The position numbers and the translations under genes were made by a program. A stretch of DNA of 64,000 nucleotides, taken from the NCBI GenBank assembly GCA_964036665.1, contig OZ038528.1, positions 3,726,501 through 3,790,500 of the forward strand, read 5' to 3'. The notes beneath the pieces were generated by a model. It did not search any database. It had not been told where the DNA came from and was given only the letters and a program-made list of their open reading frames with translations. This document shows positions 44,745-55,500 of the stretch, in pieces. How positions within the stretch are numbered: position 1 is the first letter of the stretch; the number at the start of each line of letters is the position of its first letter. This stretch comes from Gordius sp. MW1 (taxonomy: Eukaryota; Nematomorpha; Gordioida; Gordea; Gordiidae).

Positions 44745-46302
44745 TCTTATATATAAAAATGAAACTATGTATGTATGTTTGTGTGTTTGTTTGTATCTAT
44801 GCCACCACCAAATTTGGAAAACTAACAGACCGATTTGGCTCAAAATTTCACAGTTTATTCCCCATACTCTGGAGCATGTTTTAAGATTTGTTTGAGCCAA
44901 ATCGGTCCAGTAGTTTTTGAGGGGTCACGTTCTTTTGTTTTATACATTTTGGCACTTAATAAAGACGTCCCTCAAAACTACTAGACCGATTTGGCTCAAA
45001 ATTTCACAGTTTATTCCCTATACTTCGGAGCATGTTTTAAGATTTGTTCGAGCCAAATCGGTCCAGTAGTTTTTGAGGGGTTACGTTTTTTTGTTTTATA
45101 CGGTTTGACACTTAATAAAGACGTCCCTCAAAAACTACTCGACCGATTTGGCTCAAAATTTCATACTTTATTCCCCATACTTCGGAGCATGTTTTAAGAT
45201 TTGTTCGAGCCAAATCGGTCCAGTAGTTTTCGAGGGGTCACGATTTTTTGTTTTATACGTTGGTTTATACGTTTTGACACTTAATAAAGACGTCCCTCAA
45301 AAACTACTGGTCCGATTTGGCTCAAAATTGCATACTTTATTCCCTATACTCCGGAGCATGTTTTAAAATTTGTTCAAGCCTAATATACTCTTTACCAAAT
45401 AATTACATATATGCTTTTTATTCCATATGATAAAAGATGCTTTTCCGTGTAAATTATATTATTGGATAAACTTATTTGGGTTACCCTCGAAAACTACTAG
45501 ACCGATTTGGCTCAAAATTTCATACTTTATTCCCCATACTTCGGAGCATGTTTTAAGATTTGATCGAGCCAAATCGGTCCAGTAGTTTTCGAGGGGTCAC
45601 GTTTTTTTGTTTTATACGTTGGTTTATACGTTTTGACACTTAATAAAGACGTCCCTCAAAAACTACTGGACCGATTTCGCTTAAAATTTCATACTTTATT
45701 CCCTATACTCCGGAGTATGTTTTAAAATTTGTTCAAGCCAAATCGGTCCAGTAGTTTTTGAGGGGTTAATAAGTTTTAATATGCTCTTTACCAATTAATT
45801 ACATATATGCTTTTTATTCCATATGATAAAAGATGCTTTTCCGTTTAAATTATATTATTGGATAAACTTATTTGGGTTATATCTATACTGCGTTATGAAT
45901 ATTTTGTTTTTAGTCAATTATTCATAAAGTGTAAGTCGGAGAAATTTTGTTTATTTTTACATTTTATGAAACTTACATAAACGATGAAAATAAATCCTTT
46001 ATGCGCCCGCCATAAGCCAAATCGGTCCAGTAGTTTTTGAGGGACGTCTTTATTAGGTGTCAAAACGTATAAACCAACGTATAAAACAAAAAAACGTGAC
46101 CCCTCGAAAACTACTGGACCGATTTGGGGTGGAGAGGAGGGATGGCGGGCGCATAAAGGATTTATTTTCATCGTTTATGTAAGTTTTAAAAAATGTAAAA
46201 AGTAGAACATATAGATATTAATTGGTAGTTTTTTTCTTATTTAAATTTTTTATTTTTTTAATATTTTTAATAGGGCAAAACAACGTTTGCCGGGTCAGCT
46301 AG
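44745..46302 (+). mobile_element. Non-autonomous Helitron
   Basis: Starts TCTTATATATAAAAATG after an A and ends CTAG before a T, as Helitrons do when inserting between A and T. The 3' hairpin GGCAAA-acaacg-TTTGCC (46274-46291) is 7 bp before CTAG. The interior has about five copies of a unit of roughly 155-190 bp in which 'accgatttggctcaaaattt' is followed by its inverted 'gagccaaatcggtccagtag'. Near the 3' end a perfect 45-bp inverted repeat (45969-46013 / 46142-46186) encloses one more inverted unit. No Rep/helicase ORF. Confidence 0.85.
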
Positions 46303-46678
46303 TAGATATATATATATGAATGCATACAGTACAGTATCAAGTCACATTCAATTTGAAATATAGAGTTTTGCAGATGAATCATTTAATAAATTTAACCATA
46401 ATCTTATTTGTTTTATGAATATATATTTAAGTAGTTTAAATTAATAATGAACTACCACTTCACACTATTTAAAAATATTATTTTGTTGATATATTTTACG
46501 TTGCACGAGTCACATTTACCACCAAATTAAAACAATCAGATTTAAAAAAACAAAAGGAATTTTAATTAACTTAATGAATGATCTTTAATTATACATTTCG
46601 ATACTAATTAAAAAATATTATACATAATAGCATTATTTTTAAAGATATGTCTCGTGGATTCTGCAATGTAAGATACAT
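46303..46678. other. AT-rich spacer between Helitron and right arm
   Basis: Nothing else recognised. It belongs to the interior of the proposed 44289-46801 element. Confidence 0.3.
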
Positions 46679-47215
46679 AGCCCTTGACACGACCCGCATA
46701 TTAAAATTTTCACGCCTTACCCGAATGCATTTCAAAATTTTCGACCCAAACCTACCCGATATCGGGTCCGGGTCTGGAAACCCATGCAGTTCTCTAACCC
46801 AGGGACATTTATATTATTGATTGTTGTCTCGTGGTTTTAAAATAATTATTTGTCGGGGGGCATTTGTTTACCCTGACATATTATTAAATACGCCAAGATG
46901 AATTTCGGCGAGCTGACGGGCCATCATGTTTTAATATTTAGTCGAAATAAATGCTTAGGTTAAACAGAATATTAAAAAGGGAGAAGTTAAGCAACGGTTT
47001 TTTAAAAATACAAAGCTTGTCTAAAACTCGGGCATTAGGTCCTTGTGGGAAGGGGGAGGGGGGAAGGGAAGAGGGTAACGGAAGGGCGAACTCTTCTATA
47101 CTCTGTATAAAAATAGCATATTTGCTATACAATTTGTGAACGAGAAAGGTGGAAAGGGGCGAGAATGCCTATAGGGGGGTATTAAATGCAAAATGATTAG
47201 TTAATTTTTTATACA

Positions 47216-47325
47216 AATATTTTGCACTATCCAGGATTCGAACCCACATTAATAGAGGCAGCTTTTGTAGGGGCACAGGGAACCATATAAGTATAGGTAT
47301 AGGCCCTTGTAGGGGAGGGCATAGG
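47216..47325 (-). repeat. tRNA-like (SINE-type) module
   Basis: On the minus strand 'taccctatgccctcccctacaagggcctata' precedes 'gtgggttcgaatcctgg'. The B box is intact. Related to 39553-39690 and 47740-47870. Confidence 0.5.
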
Positions 47326-47739
47326 GTAATTAACGATGTTAACCAATTCAAAAGCGAATATTAAAATTTCGATCACAATTGGCTAATGGTCATTTTTTCA
47401 TTGCTAAGTAGCAATTATCAGAATTTAAAAATTAGGTTTTTAATTTTAATTACCAATTAATGTAGTCTGAAAAGAAATATATACCTACAAAAACACAGGT
47501 ATTGTAAGGATATCTCAAAAAATTTACAGGTGCTAAATTAAAACTATTTCAATGGCTTTTGCATTCAGCAGACAGTCTATAAATACATGAGTTAAAAAAA
47601 CGAAAAAAAAACTTTGATTCACATTTTGGCCAATGGTCATTTCATTCCATTGGTCAGCAGCCAACGGACGGCCAAAAAGTCTTATTATCAATGGTATTAA
47701 CAAGAACAATATATTAATTTAAACAAAAAAATAAAATAA

Positions 47740-47870
47740 ATTTGGCCTCTCGGGGATTCGAACCCACATCAGGAGAGGCATAGGCTTTTGTAGGGGGGGC
47801 ACAGGGACCCATATCAGCAGAGGCATAGGCTCTGCTAGGGGAGGGCATAGGGTAATTGTCAATGTTAGCC
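47740..47870 (-). repeat. tRNA-like (SINE-type) module
   Basis: Minus-strand 'taccctatgccctcccctagcagagcctatg', 'gtgccccccctacaaaagcctatg', 'gatgtgggttcgaatccccg'. This is the best-preserved copy of the module, with an exact B-box core GGTTCGAATCC. Confidence 0.55.
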
Positions 47871-48269
47871 AAAAAAAAACGAAAAAAATAATTTCGGTTC
47901 ACATTTTGGCCAATGGTCATTTTTTCCATCGGTCAGCAGCCAGCGGACGGCCAAAAAGTTATAATAACAATGGTAGTAACAGGAACAATCATAGTAGTCA
48001 AAAAAAAACGGAAAAAAAATCTTGGATTCACATTTTGCCAATGGTCATTTTTTTCATTGGTCAGCACATAACGGACGGCCAAAAAGTCTTATTATTATCA
48101 ATGGTAGTAACAAGAACAATCATAAGAGTCAAAAAAAACCCGGGATTTGAACCCAAAAACTAGTTTTAATAATAGCAATAAATAATAAAAGTAAACAGCG
48201 TGACAAGACATTCGGTGCGTGACAACAAAATGGAAAGTGAGCCCATAAATTGCATAGCAATTAATAAAA

Positions 48270-49530
48270 ATTGCGAAATTAATGAGTGAATTCAAAATGA
48301 GGTGCAAACACTCTAACATAGTCTATACAAACGATTAATATCTTATTATTTATTAAAAAAAATAACTAGGAACACGAGGTTTACCAAAAGTATGGCTGTG
48401 GGAGTACTATTGTATTATATTTGCGGATAATCCTGTAATTTAATTAAAGTCCCATATTGATAACTAAAATAATTAGCATTCTTACCAGTGTTCAGTTTTT
48501 TCTAAATATTCTGATCAAACCCAACTCAATTTTATAACTAAATTGTCCGCTCGGACCAGTCCAAATTTAAAGCCACTTCGGCCAATCATTTTATTAGCCC
48601 AGGGTTGAATAAAAGGACAAATTATATAAAAATAAGCGCTTAGGATATTGACCTAACTAATATACTCGAATAAATCTCATTTGACTACGAATTTTAAAGG
48701 GAACACGTTGCGTAATAAATTTAGACTCTAATTAAGTGTCAGCGCTTTAATAAAAAACTAGAATTTTACTAAAACACGAAACAAAATATTCCCAAATGTT
48801 AAATAAATGCCTTAACGGGCCTCTGACTCTTACTTATGGATAAGGATGGATTAATATAAGCAAATTCGATAAAAACGTTTTCAGTATTAAAAGGAAAAGT
48901 ATATAGCTCGAGTGAAATGGAGATTGCTATCCCCACGACAATTTAAAATGTTTATTTCTAAGCACATATCAATACACACATGTATTTATGCGTATTACTG
49001 ACAATTAATTTATATATATAGAACGTTTATATATTTATATATAGGGTGTGTCGTAAGATGGGTGAACAAGAGTTACAATTTTCGCGCATTTTCGACGCAA
49101 CTTTAAGCCTTAAAGCGCATTACACGTGTTAAATATATCTTTTATAATGGTAAAGATAGATTGATAGATATACAAATAGCAATTTAAATTTATATTCGTA
49201 TGCAACGTGAGGGATAAAATTAAAGCTACAGTTAAGTGTACTAAAAAGCTAACTAAAATTAAAGTAAACTATAAACAAGAATGTGAATAAATATGAGAGA
49301 CTAAGTATCGATCGTGGACAAGTTAAAACAATTATGCAAGAGAATGTGGAAAAATAAAGGGCCGGCTAGGTCTAAATGTCCTTTAAGTAACGGTATAGGG
49401 CTAGACTTGACGAGGGAAATATTGCAAAGCGAATGAAATGGGTGAGATATAAAGAGCAAAACTACTTAGCAATTATAGCGTTAATTTAACTAAAAGGGCG
49501 CGTAGCCCCGTAATATAAATAAGAATGCAG
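48270..49530. other. Non-coding spacer downstream of the reticulon gene
   Basis: AT-rich, no repeats or genes recognised. It includes the 3' UTR and flank of the minus-strand reticulon gene. Confidence 0.4.
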
Positions 49531-49534
49531 CCGT

Positions 49535-52500
49535 CTAAGATAGCGAGCGAGCCGTGTGATTTAGGATTTCTTCTTCATTTTCGATACCTTCTCTTTGACC
49601 CTGTAAAATATAAATAGTCACCTTAAATATAATACGTTCTATAACGAAACCTAAAAGTCTTATAGGCGTACAAAATTCATCAGTTCAATGTAAACCCCCA
49701 ATAATTATATAATTAATAAATTACATCTATTGTGTGAGGTTTTATACTTAATCCATTAAAAAATATGTGTGTAAAATTACGATTTAGTTATAAAAGATCA
49801 ACAAAAACACGACATTAGTTGAATGGAAAGCTATACCGAAAGATTATATTTCAAACTTCGTAACTCGGATTGGGGTCTGAGGGACCCCACTTACAAAAAA
49901 GTCAAAAATGTAAGAGCCTGTCGCAAACTTACATTTGAGCCTTATCCTTTATGCTTCTCAACGCGATATCTTTGTTTTTATCAATGACGACCTAGGTAAC
50001 AATTATAGATTACGACGTAGAAAATGAATATATATTTAGTTGGATAAATCACATTGAAATTTGGATTATGTAAAAATCGAAATGCAATATTTAGACTGGT
50101 GTTGTAAAAAAGGCTTGGTTTTGTTTGGTCAACCTATGGTAAATTAGTCAACTAAACATAAACAGAACAACAGTTTTTGGCCTACTTTTCTTAGTCGACC
50201 ACTAGGCTTAGTCAAAACCTGGGAACCAGACCCGAGTCTACCGTTAGTATTAGTTGAACCAAAGGTTGACCAAACAAAATCCAGCCGTATTTACAACACT
50301 GATTCATACCTTAGCCTTGTTAGCCGCATCGTTGATTTGAACCTGCGCAATAATAATAAAATAAAGTTAAAAAATTTCGCAAATCGTTATTAAAGATCTT
50401 GGTGTTAAATATTTAGAAAAATTTATCTAAAATAGGGGTGCAATTTGGTGTTTCTTACCCTGTAGACCGAATAGATTTTGGGGATCGTGAAAATCGAGAC
50501 GAAGACTACGGAGGACAAAATAAAAATAAAACTCATCATTTACACTTTAATATATTTGTATTTTAGGAGAAAATATATTTTTTTAATAAATATATTAATA
50601 TAAATTGAAAAGAAAGACTTTTCATATTATTACATATTTAATTTAGAGAAAATAATAGAATACGGGTGTGTGATGTATAAAAAATGAAATGACCCAACAC
50701 AAAGAGGGTGAGTCCGTTGAAATAGGCTCCGATGTAAGTCATTGCCCACAAGATGAATCCAAACTGCGTGGTGCAAAATACAAAATGCATAATCAGTTAA
50801 TAAACAGAGGCGGCGAAATCGTTTGAATGCCAACACTAAAATTTAAAAGGGGCGGCAAAGTCTAGTACAAAAATGAATAGATTCTTACTGCATCCTCATA
50901 AGCAACGGCTTAGGGCTTGTCTTAATATTGGATTCAGATTCTAATGGCGTAAATTTATCTTTCTCAAATATCCGCTTCAATTTCATGTGTCAAACTCGGT
51001 TGTAATTATTAAGATTTTGTTTTTTTGATATAGTTAAAAACGTTTTTTTGTTTATTTCAACTCTTGAGATTAATCGCTGTTATGTTATGCGTCTGAAAGT
51101 GAATCTGCTGTGAATTCGAAGTTAAGACACGGCTATGTTAAAACCCGTACAACGATTTTTCCCGCGCAGCAAAATCCGATATTAAGACAAGCCCTTACAT
51201 TTTGTTGTCGCTCGCTTTAGAAGGGATAATATTCGCAAAACAAAAACATTTAAAACGCGCTTTAAAGAGTCAAATCCAATGTCGTGATTAAATCGATAAA
51301 GATCTCAGTGATGAGTGTTGTAAACTTGCTGGGTTTGATTAGTGTTGTAAAATGGTTGGGTTTTGTACGGTCGACCTTTAGTTTGAGTCGACTAAACATA
51401 AACGGAAGGAATGACCATAAAACATTTGATTTGTTTATGCTTTGGTCTCTGCTTATGTTTAGTCGACTAAAACCCGACCAAACAAAACGCACCGTTTCAC
51501 GACACCAATTTTGAGATGAGACTATTTGACACAACGACTTATTGATTCCTAAATCCAAATAGTCAGGCAAGTTTTACTTTGATGGTGTCGGTTGGATCTT
51601 CCACCAAAAACAAGTGCTTGGCCTTCTTGTTGATGTAATTGAGTTGGGAAATAACCTTGGCACTCACCTTCTTACCCGTCTCCGCACTGATCACCACATC
51701 TTGATCCAAGTAGTCCCTGTGCGCGCAAATTTAAAATAGAGATAATTACACACCGAGCTGGGGTATGTTATTTCATAATTTGTGAATCGTTCGAATTAAA
51801 GTGAGTCCAACTAAATCACATTTAGCAGAGCTGTGGCGTCTAACTGAATTTTACGACCAAAACCAGCAATTTTGCAGGAATCGAGCAAGGGGTCGCTTGG
51901 ACATTTAGAAAACAGGGATATTTTATCAGTGGCGCTTTAAAAGGCGTTTTGAAAACAATGACAGGTGTTAACGACGAATTTCGTATTTTAAATTTTACAT
52001 CACCTCAGAAACATAATTTACAAGTATCGAGTTTGGTGGGAAACATGGTGGATACTTAGAATCGTAATGATACATTAGATTGGCTAACAGTTGATTCGTG
52101 CATCAAAATTTATCAAGCAAATTAGTCCGCCATATTGCTTGAGGTTTTCAGTAAGCGCACTTGTGCGGTGAAAAATTGAAGCCCATTATTTTTTTGTCCA
52201 AATATGCGATTCACATGTCGTCGAATCAACAATTTCAGTTTAGTGAAATATGCGTTAGTTAGCGTAATTAAACGATAAATATCTGTTTCACGGACAAAAA
52301 CATAGCAAAAATTCAAAAATGGCGTGACGCTCGTATTAAGACGTCGCTGTGTTTTAACACGCATTCGCATATTTTTAATCTAGATTCAAAATCGCGTATT
52401 AAGACACACCCTTAGTTTAGGGTTTAATTAGTCAACCAAATAAATAGCGTTTATGTTAAAATGTGTCATCAAACGTAGCGAACCACAGCCCTACTTAATA

Positions 52501-55500
52501 ATCAACAGCTGTTCGCCAGTCCATTGTGTTATTTATTAGTCGTCGAGTAAATCCATAGACTAGCCCATCTCTTATATATTCATTCACGCATCAAAAGTGT
52601 TGCCAAAAACGACCGCCATTTTTATGAGTGAAGTAGAGTTTTTATAGCGATGGCTCGTATTGGACAAAAATCATTGATCATATACCATGAAACAACCCAT
52701 TTTAATCATTATAGCTATTTTAAAAATTCACCAAACCATATAAATTGGCCAAAATTCATGTTTCACCTTTCAAAATGGCTGCCAAAATGTGGCACACTGC
52801 TTAAAAGGGAATGAGCAGTCTATAAGTCGTCGAGTAAATCACACCACTCGCTGCTCGAACGTGAAATCATAATTGACGTTACTTTCAACACTCAACAACT
52901 TCTCAAAGTTATAAAGAAAACTCCTCCGTGAACTAGAAAATTTTTGATCGAAATACATGTAATCTAATAAGACTCGTGTTGTAAAAGGAACTGGGTTTCG
53001 TTTGGTCGAACTTTGGTTCAACCTAGACTAACAGTCGACTCTAGTCTATTTTCACATTTCGACTAAGCCTAGGGGTCGACTTAAAAAAAGAGACCAAAAA
53101 ACCTCACGTTTTGTCGATTAAAACCAAAGAACCCACGTCGTTTTACAACACCACGTAAAACTATCTTACCCCCCCCCCCCCGCTATTGATTATGTATCGA
53201 AGAAACCTTTAAGGGGCTCGATTAGTTTGTAAATTGAGGGGTCTAAAACTCACTTGAAAACGTGTCCCTGCTTAGTTTTGTTCAGGGTTTGCATCAGGTT
53301 TCGGTACAGGTAGAGACCGACCGAACAGGCCAGGAGGGCCAAGCCCACGTACCCCAGCACGGAAATGATGGAGAAGTGGGAGAGGGTGAACATGACGACG
53401 AGCGAGAGGACAAACACGGCCCCGCTAACCTTCACGTCTCGCCAGTATATCAAATCCTTGACTGAATAGAATGAAGAAATAAATATGCGTGTCACATGCT
53501 AAAAAAGATAGGGATATTATACATATATATATATAGTCAAATTAGTCTCTAATTATAATGGCCGATAGATGGCGGCGCTAATTAGAGGTTACTTTTAATT
53601 GAATTGCGGCGCTCCTGAAAGGGGTTATTATTATCTTCTTCTGATTATATTACTAAACCCGCAATTTATTAATTAATTTCAAAAATGTATATATATTGGT
53701 GTTGTAAAAACGGCTAAGTTTTGTTTGGTCGACCTGGGGTTTAACTATGACTAACGGTCGAGTCTGGTCTGTTCTTGAAAATTTCGAATAAGCCTAGTGG
53801 TGTAGAGACTAAGAAAAATAGACGAAAAAATCTTTAGTTTATTTATGTTTAGTCGGCTAAAACCAAAGGCCGACCAACAAAACCCATCCGTTTTTACAAC
53901 ACTAGTATTATGGCAATTACAGGTTGGACAGGACGAACGGACAACTAAAAACGAGCCAATGAATTGAGTAACAATTAATTATACATCTAGTCGGGCGGGC
54001 TCATAGGTGAAAAAGGATTTTGGACATCATTCATTCATTGTATTTAGTTTTGGGCAATGGTAGCAGATGTGTAGGTTTGTATAAAAACCGAAGTTGGACG
54101 AGACATTTTGCATAGCAATAAATTGTATATATTATTTGCACAAAATTTATAAGCATGCAGGTATGTATTATAAGCATGGGCGTAGCCAGCATTGTAATTA
54201 GAGGAGGGGGGGGCAGTAATGATTTATGGGGCAAAATGATAATTTTTTTAAATTTTAGCCATAATTTGATAAAATTTCAACAATTTTTGGATTTAGAGGG
54301 GCCTTGGCTACGTCGTCCATGTATATAAGTAACGGCACTAGCATTTCCTTTGGTAGTAGTACCTCTTCTCAAAACACAGAGATGATAAAAAGTATTGGAG
54401 ATACAAAAACCGAAAATACAAGGAAAGTTAAAATGTTATGTTAAACTTTAACAACGCTACTACAATAAACTATATTTCATCATGAAAAGCGGCCGATAAA
54501 TCGACTTTTTCAGCTATTTGTAGTCCTAACTAGCAGCGTGTGTGTGGCGGAGGTGATACGAACATTTTAAAATTTAATGATTATGTTATAGATTGTCTTA
54601 ACTTGTTTATTTTGAGAGCTGAACTTTCAAAATTCCTATTTTTTTACCAAAATATAAGTCTTGAAATTTGCTGCACAAATAAATATTTTGTGTGATCGCT
54701 CATTTGATAACGCTGTAATCCCCCAAATAAATACCCTAGGTCAAAGAGTTCCCAAATTTCAATAGACATGTTAACTAGCTTAACAAAATGAGAAATATAA
54801 AGACAAAAACCTTATTCCTCAAAAGAATTCCGAGGCATTTAAGCGCAAAAAACTTACTATTCGAGGAACCAATAAACGTTAGAAAAATTTATAATGTACA
54901 TGATAGCATCATACCTTTGTCGCGTATCGTGTCAAAATTGAGACCTAAGCCTTCGGTTCCAGCCCCTCCGGTGGTATCTGTGATAAAACAACGGCAAAAA
55001 AGAAAAAGGTTATAAATAACAAGCCAATTTTTTGCAATTTTGAAGAGAGCTAGAGATAAAAGAAAGAGCTTTTAGTATTTTCAACTTTTGTGAACGGCTA
55101 AACAACGGGAAAATTAGAAAAATGAAGCTGTGCGCGCGCGTAATATACATAACAACAGTTGTCTTGTCGGCCGAGCTATAATGATGAAGGCATTAGCGGA
55201 GAGGGGAGAGAACGAGAAGTGAGTTTGCAAGGCGAGTGAGCTAGCGGTCTTAAATGTATTGTAAACTTAAAAGCCAAAAAATTTTCTAATGGTAAAAAAA
55301 CTACAGCATGGGCATGGCCAAGCCTTCCCCCCCCCCCCCCAATTCCATAATCCAAAAATTCTCTGAATTTCAATATGAACTTAAAGGTTTCAAAGTATTG
55401 AAAAATCATCATTTCAATCGTAGAGGGTGCTCTTAACCGTGCGTGCCCCTTTTCTAAGCTACGAAAAGTGTATACCCCCTCAGGGCGTTTGCCTGCAATT

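Larger units (their letters stand above)
44289..46801. mobile_element. hAT-like element with (a)acccgaacccga repeats, carrying two insertions
   Basis: Left arm GGGTAAAGAACTGCAAAG (44290) with four 'ttcaacccgaacccgac' blocks. Right arm 'gacccgcatatt...gggtccgggtctgg' ends with the inverted ATGCAGTTCTCTAACCC (46785-46801). The arms are separated by a small MITE (44488-44649) and a Helitron (44745-46302). No target duplication is evident, so the two arms belonging to one element is an inference. The Asn-Pro-rich frame at 44240-44470 is a by-product. Confidence 0.5.
47030..48265 (-). mobile_element. Helentron-like composite element, copy 5 (reverse)
   Basis: Read on the minus strand it begins with TTGCTATGCAATTTATGGGC (48260-48241). 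It then has a 'cacgctg' stretch, 'gggttcaaatcccgg' (48144-48130), about four satellite units (48120-47600) with a tRNA-like module (47870-47740), and a second tRNA-like module (47325-47216). The 3' region follows: inverted motif near 47110-47135, G/A-rich tract 47040-47085. It ends near 47028 with 'ccttgtgg/cctaatg', and the terminal stem-loop has decayed. Confidence 0.6.

Noticed and set aside
39553-47870. Functional tRNA genes
   Set aside because: The B box is good but no acceptor stem, anticodon stem or A box at the right spacing can be drawn; better explained as SINE-like modules.
54788-55015. 75-codon open frame with a basic C terminus
   Set aside because: No similarity recognised, lies in a reticulon intron on the opposite strand; insufficient support.
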